In this document: piece after piece, positions 34,266-42,660 of the stretch
Layout of the letters: each line of letters begins with the position of its first letter
Numbering within the stretch: position 1 is the stretch's first letter
Origin: Natrinema versiforme JCM 10478
GTDB taxonomy: Archaea; Halobacteriota; Halobacteria; Halobacteriales; Natrialbaceae
Length of the DNA stretch: 45,740 nt
Assembly (NCBI RefSeq): GCF_000337195.1
Contig: NZ_AOID01000032.1
Location: 1 to 45,740, forward strand
Direction of reading: 5' to 3'
Notes under the pieces: generated by a model
Told to the model about the DNA's origin: nothing
Databases searched by the model: none
Seen by the model: only the letters and a program-made list of their open reading frames with translations
Translations under genes and position numbers: made by a program

Positions 34266-35777
34266 ATGACTGATGGGCGGGGCGAAACTCCCCGGCGAAC
34301 AGGGATGACCGAAAAGTGTGGCGTCGTTGGCGTCTCACTTGACGGTCGAGACGCGGCACGACCGTTGTACTACGCGCTCTATGCACTCCAGCACCGCGGA
34401 CAGGAGTCCGCGGGGATCGTCACCCACGACGGATTTCAGCAGCACAGCCACGTCGAAATGGGGCTCGTGGGCGATGCCTTCGGCGAGGGAGACCTCGACG
34501 CGCTCAACGGGGCGGCGGGGATCGGCCACGTCCGGTATCCGACGGCCGGTTCGGTCGACTCCTCGTGTGCACAGCCCTTCTCCGTCTCCTTCAAGAGCGG
34601 CTCGCTCGGCCTGAGCCACAACGGCAACCTCGTCAACGCCGACGAGATCCGCGACGAACTCGCCGCCGCGGGCCACGCCTTCACCAGCGACGGCGACACC
34701 GAGGTCATCGCCCACGACCTCGCGCGCAACCTCCTCGAGGAGGACCTCGTCCGCGCCGTCAAGCGCACGATGGGGCGAATCCACGGCTCGTACTCGCTGA
34801 CGATCACCCACGACGACACGGTCCTCGGCGTTCGGGACCCCCAAGGGAACCGCCCGCTCTGTATCGGGGAACTCGAGGATGGCTACATTCTCGCCTCGGA
34901 ATCGGCGGCGATCGACACCTTAGACGGGGACCTCGTCCGTGACGTTCGGCCGGGCGAACTGGTCGTCCTGCAGGAAGACGGGGAGGGCTTCGACTCCTAC
35001 CAGCTCGTCGAGAACGAGAACACCGCCCACTGCTTCTTCGAACACGTCTACTTCGCGCGACCCGACAGCGTCATCGACGACACGCTCGTCTACGAGGCCC
35101 GCCGGAACCTCGGGCGCAAGCTCTGGGAAGAGAGCGGCGTCGAGACCGACGTCGTGATGCCGGTCCCCGACTCCGGACGGGCGTTCGCGTCGGGCTACGC
35201 CGACGCGGCGAGCGAGACGACCGCCGACGGCGAGCCACGCGATGCCGACGACGACGGCGTCGAGTTCGCCGAGGGCCTGATGAAGAACCGCTACGTCGGC
35301 CGGACCTTCATCATGCCGACCCAAGACGAGCGCGAACGCGCGGTCCGACTGAAGCTCAACCCGATCAAATCCACGATCGAGGGCAAGACCGTCACCGTCA
35401 TCGACGATTCGATCGTCCGCGGCACCACCTCGACCCAACTCGTCCAACTCCTCAAGGACTGCGGGGCCGAGGAGGTCCACGTCCGCATCGGCGCGCCCGC
35501 GATCGTCGCCCCCTGTTACATGGGCATCGACATGGCCACCCGCGAGGAACTCATCGCCTCGGACAAGTCCGTCGGCGAGATCCGTGACGAAATCGCCGCC
35601 GATAGCCTCGCCTATCTCTCGACCGACGCCGTCGCCGACGTGCTCGGGAAAGAGCGACTCGACCTCTGTCTGGGCTGTGTCACCGGCGAGTACCCCTACG
35701 ACATCGAGGGCGAAGAGACCGACCGCGACGTCAGCCGACCCGACGTGGGTGACCAACGGCTCCCCGCGGACGACTAA
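34266..35777 (+). CDS. purF: Amidophosphoribosyltransferase PurF
   Basis: A 503-residue enzyme that makes 5-phosphoribosylamine from PRPP and glutamine, the first step of de novo purine synthesis. The Ntn-hydrolase glutaminase begins at Cys18 in MTEKCGVVG, so the 17 residues before it must be a propeptide removed on maturation. The glutaminase domain contains ALQHRGQESAGI, GHVRYPTAGS and LSHNGNLVN. The PRPP loop is VTVIDDSIVRGTTSTQL (about 376-392). Cysteines in DLCLGC near the C-terminus match the iron-sulphur ligands of some PurF types. The ATG at 34305 (490 aa) is the alternative start. A palindromic repeat follows the stop. Confidence 0.96.
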   Translation: MTDGRGETPRRTGMTEKCGVVGVSLDGRDAARPLYYALYALQHRGQESAGIVTHDGFQQHSHVEMGLVGDAFGEGDLDALNGAAGIGHVRYPTAGSVDSSCAQPFSVSFKSGSLGLSHNGNLVNADEIRDELAAAGHAFTSDGDTEVIAHDLARNLLEEDLVRAVKRTMGRIHGSYSLTITHDDTVLGVRDPQGNRPLCIGELEDGYILASESAAIDTLDGDLVRDVRPGELVVLQEDGEGFDSYQLVENENTAHCFFEHVYFARPDSVIDDTLVYEARRNLGRKLWEESGVETDVVMPVPDSGRAFASGYADAASETTADGEPRDADDDGVEFAEGLMKNRYVGRTFIMPTQDERERAVRLKLNPIKSTIEGKTVTVIDDSIVRGTTSTQLVQLLKDCGAEEVHVRIGAPAIVAPCYMGIDMATREELIASDKSVGEIRDEIAADSLAYLSTDAVADVLGKERLDLCLGCVTGEYPYDIEGEETDRDVSRPDVGDQRLPADD

Positions 35778-35778
35778 C

Positions 35779-35935
35779 AAACTTTTGCGCTGCGGGCACG
35801 CCGGAGGCGTGCCCTCGGCAAAACTTTGATGAAAAGCACTCCTCCTTCCCCTCCAGCCGCGCGTCGCGCGGCTTCCGGGTCAGTCGTCGGCCCGCTCGTT
35901 CGCGCCTGCGGCGCTCACTCGCGGTCGTAAACGTG
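35779..35935. repeat. Palindromic intergenic repeat element
   Basis: Directly after the purF stop lies a complex element. GGGCACGCC (35794-35802) pairs with GGCGTGCCC (35806-35814) around GGA. The outer AAACTTTTGC (35779-35788) is nearly complementary to GCAAAACTTT (35818-35827; 9 of 10). A second perfect palindrome is GCCGCGCG T CGCGCGGC (35856-35872). The tail CTCGTTCGCGCC…CACTCGCGG resembles sequence I recall as recurring between genes in Natrialbaceae genomes. It probably serves as bidirectional terminator or is a non-autonomous repeat. The end near 35935 is approximate. Confidence 0.6.
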
Positions 35936-35946
35936 TCTTCCCGTAC

Positions 35947-37863
35947 CTATCCCTGGAACGCGTCCGCGAACTCCGCCGGGAGCGTGCCGATATCGATCCC
36001 CCACGCGATCGGGAGCCAGCCGACCGCGACCAGCGTGATCAGGACGATGCCGATGACGTTGAGCCCGACGCCGATCTTGGCCATCTGGGGCAGCGTGATG
36101 TAGCCGCTGCCGAAGACGATCGCGTTCGGCGGCGTCGCCACCGGGAGCATGAACGCGAACGAGGCCGCGGTCGCGCCCGCGATCATGAGTCCGAAGGGGT
36201 GGACGCCGATGCCGACCGCGACGCCCGCGAGGATCGGCATGAGCATCGCCGTCGTCGCCGTGTTCGAGGTCACCTCCGTCAGGAAGATCGTCATCACCAC
36301 TACGGCGAACAGGATCGCGATCATCGGCACGCCCTCGAGGAGGCCGAGCCCCTCGCCGATCCACGCCGCGAGACCGGTCTCGCCGAAGGCGTTCGCGATG
36401 GAGAGTCCCCCGCCGAACAGGAGGATGACGCCCCACGGGATGTCCACGGCGTTTGTCCAGTCGAGCAGGAAGGTGTGGTCGCCCTCGGCGGTCGTCGTCG
36501 GCAGCGTAAACAGGACCAGCGCGCCGCCGATCGCGACGATCGTGTCGGCGTCTTCCGGCGGCGCGACGCCGAGGAGCGGATCGAGCAGGCTCGAGCCGAT
36601 CCACGACACGGCCATCCCGACGAAGACCACGGCGACCAGCCGCTCCTGCCGGCTCATCGATCCGAGCCGCTCGAGTTCGCGGTCGATCGTGTCCGCGCCC
36701 GCGGGGAGTTCATCGAACTGCGGCGAGACGGCCCGCGTGACGTAGCCGTAGACGGCGACGAGGCCGACGATCGAGATGGGGACGCCGTAAAGCATCCACT
36801 CAGCGAACGACACCGATTGACCGAACAGCGCGTCGGCCTGTCCGGCGAAGAGGACGTTCGGCGGGGTCCCGATCAGCGTCGCGACGCCGCCCACGGATGC
36901 GCCGTAGGCGATACACAGCATCAGCGCGACACCGAACGAGAAGTTCCCCTCGCTGGTGTCGACCTCGAGCCCGGTCTTGTCGACCAGATCGGCGGTCTGA
37001 TAGATGACCGCCAGCGCGATAGGGACCATCATCATCACGGTCGCGCTGTTCGAGACCCACATCGAGAGGAAGGCCGTCGCGAGCATGAAGCCGAGAATGA
37101 GCCGCGAGGGCTCGGTGCCGACGGCCTTGATCGTCCGCAGTGCGATCCGCCGGTGGAGGCCCCACCGCTGCATCGCCATCGCGAGGAAGAACCCGCCCAT
37201 GAAGAGGAAGATCAGCGGGTGGCCGTAGGACGGCGTCGTGTCTGCGACCGGCAGCGCGCCGGTCAGCGGGAACAGAACGATCGGGAGCAACGACGTCGCG
37301 GGGATCGGAATCGCCTCGGACATCCACCAGACGGCGACCCACGCGGTGACGGCGGCGACGGCCTTCCCCGCGGCCGAGAGCCCGTCCGGCGTCGGCGAGA
37401 GGAAAATGAGCACGAACAGGATGGGTCCGAGGACGAATCCGATTCTCTGACGGAGCCGATAGGTGCCGCCGACATCGAACGGCGAGCCGCCGTCGTCGCC
37501 GCGGTCGCCGCGGTCACCACCGCCGGAGCCGCCGTCGTCGCCGCGGTCGCCGCGGTCACCACCGCCGGAGCCGCCGTCGTCGCCGCGGTCGCCGCGGTCA
37601 CCACCGCCGGAGCCGCCGGAGTCCTCGCCACTGGAGGTCTCGTCGCCGGATCGATTCTCCTCACTCGTCGCCCGATCGCGACCGCCGTCGGGGAATACCC
37701 GCCGTGCGAGGCGTCGTTCTTCGGCCGTCAGATCGTCCATGTCCGCGATCATGGCCGGCGCGTCGAGCGCGAGATACGCCTTCGTCTGGGCGTTGACGGT
37801 CCACAGGTACGTCCACAACCGCCGAGAGGCCGATCCGGGGGCCGACTCTCGCTCCCTCACCAT
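35947..37863 (-). CDS. SLC13/DASS-family permease with repeat-bearing N-terminal extension
   Basis: A 638-residue transporter of the divalent anion:sodium symporter family (dicarboxylates, sulfate or phosphate). The membrane part (about 130-638) has VWWMSEAIPIPATSLLPIVLFP, LFMGGFFLAMAMQRWGLHRR, WVSNSATVMMMVP, GTPPNVLFAG and, in the second half, EVTSNTATTAMLMPI and VATPPNAIVFGSGY. These are the two SNT sodium sites. A soluble extension of about 130 residues contains three perfect copies of a 14-residue unit (83-96, 97-110, 111-124). TATAAATA at 37891-37898 supports the ATG at 37863. Confidence 0.92.
   Translation of the reverse strand: MVRERESAPGSASRRLWTYLWTVNAQTKAYLALDAPAMIADMDDLTAEERRLARRVFPDGGRDRATSEENRSGDETSSGEDSGGSGGGDRGDRGDDGGSGGGDRGDRGDDGGSGGGDRGDRGDDGGSPFDVGGTYRLRQRIGFVLGPILFVLIFLSPTPDGLSAAGKAVAAVTAWVAVWWMSEAIPIPATSLLPIVLFPLTGALPVADTTPSYGHPLIFLFMGGFFLAMAMQRWGLHRRIALRTIKAVGTEPSRLILGFMLATAFLSMWVSNSATVMMMVPIALAVIYQTADLVDKTGLEVDTSEGNFSFGVALMLCIAYGASVGGVATLIGTPPNVLFAGQADALFGQSVSFAEWMLYGVPISIVGLVAVYGYVTRAVSPQFDELPAGADTIDRELERLGSMSRQERLVAVVFVGMAVSWIGSSLLDPLLGVAPPEDADTIVAIGGALVLFTLPTTTAEGDHTFLLDWTNAVDIPWGVILLFGGGLSIANAFGETGLAAWIGEGLGLLEGVPMIAILFAVVVMTIFLTEVTSNTATTAMLMPILAGVAVGIGVHPFGLMIAGATAASFAFMLPVATPPNAIVFGSGYITLPQMAKIGVGLNVIGIVLITLVAVGWLPIAWGIDIGTLPAEFADAFQG
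37484..37618. repeat. 42-bp tandem repeat, three perfect copies plus partial
   Basis: Copies at 37484-37525, 37526-37567 and 37568-37609 are identical, followed by a 9-bp partial copy. They are in frame and encode GGSGGGDRGDRGDD units in the permease N-terminal extension. Copy number is likely to vary between strains. Confidence 0.92.
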
Positions 37864-37890
37864 GCTCCGCGTTGCTCCCACGGGGAGCCG

Positions 37891-37898
37891 TATAAATA
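37891..37898 (-). promoter_or_regulatory. TATA box for SLC13 permease
   Basis: TATAAATA in the 113-bp divergent gap is centred about 31 nt before the ATG at 37863 on the minus strand. It decides the start over the in-frame GTG at 37881. Confidence 0.5.
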
Positions 37899-37976
37899 GT
37901 GATCGCTTACATCACCGAGCCGAACTGAAACGGAAGCGAACAGGACACACAAGACGCTGCACGGACAATCCGAGCT

Positions 37977-38372
37977 ATGCCACTACTGCAGTTCGATACG
38001 ACGCTGTCACTGTCGGACGCGGAGAAGACCACCCTCGCCGACCGGGTGACGGCCCTCTACACGGACGAGATGGCGACGACCGCGGGCCACGTCGCCGTGA
38101 CGATCCGTAACCGCGAGCCAGCTGATCTCCACCTCGGGCGCGCCGTCGACGGCCCGTTAGTGTTTCTCGACGCCGAGATTCGACAGGGCCGATCGCTCGA
38201 GCGAAAGCGCTCGTTCGCGCTGGCAACCATGGCCTACCTCGGGGACACCTTCGACGTCCCCGATGAGAACATGAAGGTCGTGTTCACCGAGCATCCCGGC
38301 GAGTCGATGATGGGCGTCGACCGCGTCGGTGGCGAGTGGGACGAGGACGGCGACGGCGAGGACGACGACTGA
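37977..38372 (+). CDS. Tautomerase/MIF-superfamily protein
   Basis: A 131-residue protein of the tautomerase superfamily. Pro2, which becomes the N-terminal catalytic proline after Met removal, is followed by LLQFDTTLSLSDAEKTTLADRV, the beta strand and helix of the family. A second half repeats the plan (VFLDAEIRQGRSLERKRSFALATMAYL) and the acidic tail DEDGDGEDDD is halophilic. It may act as a cis/trans-muconate-type or phenylpyruvate tautomerase; substrate unknown. It is divergent from the SLC13 permease, which could supply a related organic acid (inference). Confidence 0.88.
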   Translation: MPLLQFDTTLSLSDAEKTTLADRVTALYTDEMATTAGHVAVTIRNREPADLHLGRAVDGPLVFLDAEIRQGRSLERKRSFALATMAYLGDTFDVPDENMKVVFTEHPGESMMGVDRVGGEWDEDGDGEDDD

Positions 38373-38463
38373 GCCTCGAGTTTTGAGACTCGAGAGTGCC
38401 GTACGGACGGCGATACACACGACCGCTGAAACCACTATCCGTCTCGGTCTCGAACGCCGATAC

Positions 38464-38919
38464 ATGTACCGCGTGTTGCTTCCCGTCGACGACACCGAAT
38501 CGCGAGCGCGGGCCCAAGCGGCGGCCGTCCGCGACCTCCCGAGCGCAGCGACCGATGTCTCGGTCGACGTGCTCCACGTCCGCGACGACGCCGGCGGCAC
38601 GGACGCCGAGTGGGCGGCGGGCGGGTTCGCCGAGGAGTACGCCGACGAGATGGAGCGCCTGCAAGGAGACGATTCGCTCCCCGGGTCGGTCGAGGCGGCG
38701 GTCGACGTACTGGAAGAAGGGAATCTCGAGTGGACGGTCCGAACGGCGACGGGCGATTCCGCGGAGACGATCCTCGAGGCGGCCGCGGAGTACGACAGCG
38801 ACGTGATCGTCATCGGCGTCCGCAGTCGGTCGCCGGTCGGCAAGGTGCTCTTCGGGAGCGTCGCGCAGGCGGTGATTCTCGATAGCGATCGCCCGGTAAC
38901 CGTCGTCCCGGAGAACTGA
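38464..38919 (+). CDS. Universal stress protein (UspA) family
   Basis: A 151-residue Usp protein with the canonical opening YRVLLPVDDTESR, where the Asp binds ATP. The G-2x-G-9x-G-(S/T)-type loop is present as GVRSRSPVGKVLFGSVAQAVI, followed by the last strand RPVTVVPEN. Strand 4 (DVIVIGV) precedes it. Unlike the Usp at 5691 the ATP-loop acid is intact. The ATG at 38464 is chosen because homology starts there. It is downstream of the tautomerase by 91 bp on the same strand. Confidence 0.92.
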   Translation: MYRVLLPVDDTESRARAQAAAVRDLPSAATDVSVDVLHVRDDAGGTDAEWAAGGFAEEYADEMERLQGDDSLPGSVEAAVDVLEEGNLEWTVRTATGDSAETILEAAAEYDSDVIVIGVRSRSPVGKVLFGSVAQAVILDSDRPVTVVPEN

Positions 38920-39072
38920 ACGGACCGATTCCGTCAGCGACGGCGAGCCAGCCCGGTCAGCGGTTTCGCTCGCTTCCGGAGTCAGTCGTTGTCTCTCCAG
39001 TGTCCCTCCCCACTCCGTTTGTGTTCCGTCGTCCGTCGCTCCTCACGATAGTCGGTTTCGCCATCGTTCCTC

Positions 39073-39744
39073 TCAGACCGTGGGACGGTTCTCGAGGTAG
39101 ACGCGAGCATACGCGAGTTGGACGATCGGACTGCCGATCGCGGTCAAGACGACCGTGACGGCGAGGGACGCGGGAGCGAGGCCATCACCGAGATCGGTAA
39201 CGCTGATATCGGTCCCGACGAGCACCATACCCACTCCGCCGACGAAAACGATCGCCCTCGCGAGGGAGATGCCGAACAGTTTCACGAGGTTTCCCTTGGC
39301 GGCGGTCCAACTCGTCTCGAGGCTCTCGATCGCGTCCTGGTCGTCGATGACGCACGCGGGGAACGCAAGCGAAAGTCGAACGGCGAGATAGAGTCCCGGG
39401 AGCAGGAGGAAGATCAGTCCGATCTCGACAGCCAGAACATAGACGACCGTGGCACCGAACAGCGACGGGTACTGCTGGCGGACGGCAGTCGATGCTCGAG
39501 CAATGTCACTCGACTCTCCGAGCGCTTCCTGTTCGCCGATCGCGTGAGCGAGCGCGTCAACGTATATCACGGCGAGGAAGGCGGCAACGGTGACGAGCAA
39601 TCCGAGGGTACCCGGACCGTTACTGAACGCCTTGAGCAGCCCGCAGAGGAGGAAGACGACGATCAGAACCGGATTTCGACGGAGCCATTCGGTCGCAGTG
39701 ACGAGGGTTCCGACCGTCCCTATTCTTCGGAGGACTTCGACCAT
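39073..39744 (-). CDS. Six-helix membrane protein of DUF-type (GlpQ-membrane-domain-like)
   Basis: A 223-residue polytopic membrane protein. About six hydrophobic segments are visible: 27-42, 46-62, 98-120, 122-135, 155-178 and 190-213. The pattern VYVLAVEIGLIFLLLPGLYLAVRLSLAFPACVIDDQDAIESLETSW (partly quoted) is the signature of the DUF975/glycerophosphodiester-phosphodiesterase membrane domain class. There the P(G)xYLxxRL element and a following acidic W are conserved. No catalytic domain is attached. The function is unknown; such proteins are common haloarchaeal envelope components. GTATTTTTA (minus strand, 39769-39778) is a fitting TATA box. Confidence 0.82.
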   Translation of the reverse strand: MVEVLRRIGTVGTLVTATEWLRRNPVLIVVFLLCGLLKAFSNGPGTLGLLVTVAAFLAVIYVDALAHAIGEQEALGESSDIARASTAVRQQYPSLFGATVVYVLAVEIGLIFLLLPGLYLAVRLSLAFPACVIDDQDAIESLETSWTAAKGNLVKLFGISLARAIVFVGGVGMVLVGTDISVTDLGDGLAPASLAVTVVLTAIGSPIVQLAYARVYLENRPTV

Positions 39745-39768
39745 ATAATACGATATCCGAAACTATGT

Positions 39769-39778
39769 GTAAAAATAC
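39769..39778 (-). promoter_or_regulatory. TATA-like box for membrane protein gene
   Basis: The minus-strand AGTATTTTT core is 25-34 nt before the ATG at 39744, consistent with a leaderless message. Confidence 0.45.
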
Positions 39779-39816
39779 TGTCTTCGAGACGGATACGGCG
39801 ATCCCGTTGCGCCGGG

Positions 39817-41070
39817 CTACCGCAGGCAGGCGGCGACGACCTCGAGCATTCCCTCTCCGCGGACCTCTTCCGCGAAGAGGGGGACCCGCCGAACGTCGGT
39901 GCCGCGGAAGAGGTCCTGTGCCTCGGCGAGCGCGTCCTGCTGGACGTCCCACCGCCGCTGACAGAACTCGCAGTCGTCGAGGTTCGGCTGCAGGAACGCG
40001 CCGTCTACGTCGTCGGTAACGTTCGACAGCGGCTCCATCACCCGGTTGACGACGACGGTCCCCACCGGAATCTCGAACTCGCGGAGCTGCTGGCGCAGGC
40101 GCTTCGATTCGAAGACGCTCATCTCCTCGGGGACCATGACGATCCGGAAGTCCGTCCGCGCGGGATCTCGCAGCGCCGCCCGCAGGCGCTCGATGCGTTC
40201 GCGCAGTACCTCTAAGTCCTCGAGGTCGTTGTCGTCATCGAGATCGTCGCCGCCGCCGAACATCCCCTTGACGCCGTCGAGCATGCCGCCGATGCGCTGG
40301 CGGAACTTCACGAGCCGGCCCATCATGGTGTCCATGATCTCGGGCAACTGCAACAGTCGAAGCGTGTGGCCCGTCGGGGCCGTGTCGACGATCACGCGCT
40401 CGAAGCGCTCGTCGTCCATGTACTCAAGCAGGAGTTGCATCGCCGCGGCCTCGTCCGCGCCGGGCATCGCGCCGCCGAAGAGGGCGTCCATCGGCGACTC
40501 GCCGCCGAGCATCTCGCCGAGGCCGCCGAGGGGGCCGCCCTCGGCTCCCTCGCCGCCGGGGAAGGGTGAACTTCCGCCGCCGATCCCGTCTGCGCCGCCG
40601 GCGAACGGGTCGTCCGCGTCCGCTCCCGTGTCTGTCCCCGAGCCCGCGCCCGCGCCGCCGAACGGCGTCTCGCCTCGCTCCATGGCGGCCTCCGGATCGA
40701 TCTCGGCCGCGTAGAGGGGGATGTCGTCGCGGATGCGGCCGGGATCGGACGGGATGTCGGTCTCGAAGGTGTCCGAGAGCGAGTGGGCCGGGTCGGTCGA
40801 GACGACCAGCGTCCGGGTGCCGCCACGGGCGCTGTCGAGCGCGGTCGCGGCCGCCATCGTCGTTTTCCCGACGCCACCTTTCCCGCCGTAGAGGACGTAC
40901 TCGGGGCCGCCGATCGGCTCGTCGGACGGTTCGACGTCGACGGTCTCGCGCTCACCCGTCTCCGCGTCGTCGACCGAGTCGGTCGGGGTCACCTCGATGG
41001 AGTGTGCGTCGTCGTCGTCGCTCTCCTCGTGCTCCTCCTCGTCGACCGGTTCGACGTCGATGCCGCTCAT
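39817..41070 (-). CDS. Get3/ArsA-family ATPase
   Basis: A 417-residue SIMIBI ATPase related to eukaryotic Get3/TRC40 and bacterial ArsA. The deviant Walker A GKGGVGKT is at 63-70, switch I DPAHS at 93-97 and switch II DTAPTGHTLR at 229-238. The CEFC at 367-370 is the Get3-type zinc-dimerisation CxxC, and the Met-rich segment GGMLDGVKGMF (about 261-271) fits the client-binding region. This favours tail-anchored membrane protein targeting over arsenite efflux. It is enlarged by an acidic N-terminus (1-54) and a Gly/Ala/Asp-rich loop (about 137-200). It lies 67 bp after the GT2 gene on the same strand. Confidence 0.92.
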   Translation of the reverse strand: MSGIDVEPVDEEEHEESDDDDAHSIEVTPTDSVDDAETGERETVDVEPSDEPIGGPEYVLYGGKGGVGKTTMAAATALDSARGGTRTLVVSTDPAHSLSDTFETDIPSDPGRIRDDIPLYAAEIDPEAAMERGETPFGGAGAGSGTDTGADADDPFAGGADGIGGGSSPFPGGEGAEGGPLGGLGEMLGGESPMDALFGGAMPGADEAAAMQLLLEYMDDERFERVIVDTAPTGHTLRLLQLPEIMDTMMGRLVKFRQRIGGMLDGVKGMFGGGDDLDDDNDLEDLEVLRERIERLRAALRDPARTDFRIVMVPEEMSVFESKRLRQQLREFEIPVGTVVVNRVMEPLSNVTDDVDGAFLQPNLDDCEFCQRRWDVQQDALAEAQDLFRGTDVRRVPLFAEEVRGEGMLEVVAACLR

Positions 41071-41137
41071 GCGTCCCGGTTCCCGGTCCGAACACGAGTA
41101 TTCGTCGGTTGCTCGCGCGGCTGGCGGCCCGATGGAG

Positions 41138-42583
41138 CTACTCCTTGGGCGTCACGTCGAACGTCGGGGCGACGCCGCGGACGGCGTCGATAAGCGCCAG
41201 ACAGACTGGAACGGCCCACAGCGTCGCGTACAGGGCCTGCGCGAGCGGGTTCGAAAGCAGCGAGTACCTGAGTTTCGCCCATCGGCTCTCGAAGCCAACC
41301 GCCTCCCACGCCGCACGGTAGGACTGCCAGCCGTAGTAGCACCAGACGACGCCGTTGAACAGGACCAGCGGCAACAGTGCCGCCGGAACGACGGCTCCCG
41401 ACGATCCGGTGAGGGTCAGCCACAGGACGGCCAGCCCGACCGGCAGCCCGAGCACGTTCGTCACCGACAGGAGCTGTGTCAGCACGGTCCCCGCCCAGAA
41501 CCGCCCGCGCTCGAGCCCGGACCAGCCCGGCGTCAGCAGGTGCCGGTACGGGCCGCGAACCCAGCGCCGTTTCTGGTTGACCCAGGCCTTGAGGTCGGCC
41601 GGACAGAGGTCCTGGACGTAGCGGTCCATGACGCCGAGCGTACAGCCCCGTTCGTGGGCGGCGACGCCCAGCGCCATGTCCTCGGTCACCGCGTCGAGCT
41701 GCCAGCGATCGAGGTCGTAGAGGACGCCGGCCGGGACGAAGTAGGCCTTCCCCAGCAGCTGGTAGGGGCCGTCGGCCGAGTTCGCATAGATCAGATCCGA
41801 CCACGCCGCGATCCCCATCGACTCGAGCAGCGGGAGGAGGCCGTCGCCGACGTTTCGGGCGGTCTGTTTCGCTTGGACGATGTCGTACTCCACGAGGCCG
41901 GCGGCGGCGAGTTCGAACGTGTCGAGGGGAACCTGCGTGTCCGAGTCGAAGACGGTCACGACGTCGTCGGCCGCAAACGAGAGCGTCGTAAAGGCGTAGG
42001 TCAGGGCGGCGGCCTTCGTCTGCGGGACGCCCGTCCCCCTGAACGTCCAATCGCCGGGCGAGCGGTCGGCCGCGAGCGCCGCCCGGTCGACCGCGACGAA
42101 CTCGACGGCGAGATTGCTCCGGCGGGCGGCGACCGCCTCGCGGACCGCCGAGACGGTCGGGTCGTCGGGTTCGTAGATGACGGACACGGTGACGTTCGCG
42201 GTCGGATACCGCTGGGCGGCGATGTTGTCCAGCGTCTCCTCGAGGACGGCCGGTCGCTCGCGGTAGATCGGCACCAGAACGCGGATTCGACGGACCGCCG
42301 ACGCGGGGAGCCGACAGTCCGATGCGGCCCCGGGTTGGGACCCGTCTGCCGGCCGTTCCGTTCCCGATGGCGGAGACGTGATGCCCGACCCCGACCCACC
42401 GTCGGGCCGCGCCAGCGGCCGCTCCCGGTCGTGTTCGGCCGCCTCGGCGACCACTCGCTCGAGGGTTCGGTCGTCGACCACGGCATCGGATCGGCAAACG
42501 AGCAGCGTCGCCAGCGCGCAGTTGCCCACGAAGTACACCAGTTGGGTCAGGGCGAACACCGCGACGACGACCTCGAGCAGCAT
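41138..42583 (-). CDS. Membrane-anchored family 2 glycosyltransferase
   Basis: A 481-residue glycosyltransferase of the cellulose-synthase/NodC-like group. It has one N-terminal helix (about 3-28), a hydrophilic low-complexity linker (about 55-95) and the GT-A domain, with VLVPIYRERPAVLEETL, VFDSDTQVP (the DxD metal site) and TEDMALG (catalytic acid). The QxxRW motif is QKRRW (about 358-362), followed by RGPYRH. Four or so C-terminal helices follow (about 380-465). Processive synthesis or transfer to a lipid is plausible; product unknown. Start ATG at 42583. Confidence 0.9.
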   Translation of the reverse strand: MLLEVVVAVFALTQLVYFVGNCALATLLVCRSDAVVDDRTLERVVAEAAEHDRERPLARPDGGSGSGITSPPSGTERPADGSQPGAASDCRLPASAVRRIRVLVPIYRERPAVLEETLDNIAAQRYPTANVTVSVIYEPDDPTVSAVREAVAARRSNLAVEFVAVDRAALAADRSPGDWTFRGTGVPQTKAAALTYAFTTLSFAADDVVTVFDSDTQVPLDTFELAAAGLVEYDIVQAKQTARNVGDGLLPLLESMGIAAWSDLIYANSADGPYQLLGKAYFVPAGVLYDLDRWQLDAVTEDMALGVAAHERGCTLGVMDRYVQDLCPADLKAWVNQKRRWVRGPYRHLLTPGWSGLERGRFWAGTVLTQLLSVTNVLGLPVGLAVLWLTLTGSSGAVVPAALLPLVLFNGVVWCYYGWQSYRAAWEAVGFESRWAKLRYSLLSNPLAQALYATLWAVPVCLALIDAVRGVAPTFDVTPKE

Positions 42584-42660
42584 TGAGCGAAGGATCGGCC
42601 GCCCCGCGTATCGGTATTTCGGCCGGACTGTCACCGTCGCCGATCGGTCAGAAGCGGCCG

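Noticed and set aside
37484-37618. Possible CRISPR-like array
   Set aside because: The 42-bp units are contiguous without spacers and lie inside a coding frame, so this is a protein-level tandem repeat.
36199-37899. Long plus-strand open frame (566 codons) opposite the SLC13 permease
   Set aside because: It is Arg-rich, lies antisense to a clear transporter and contains the repeated Ala/Val/Thr translation of the 42-bp tandem repeat. It is a GC-driven shadow frame.
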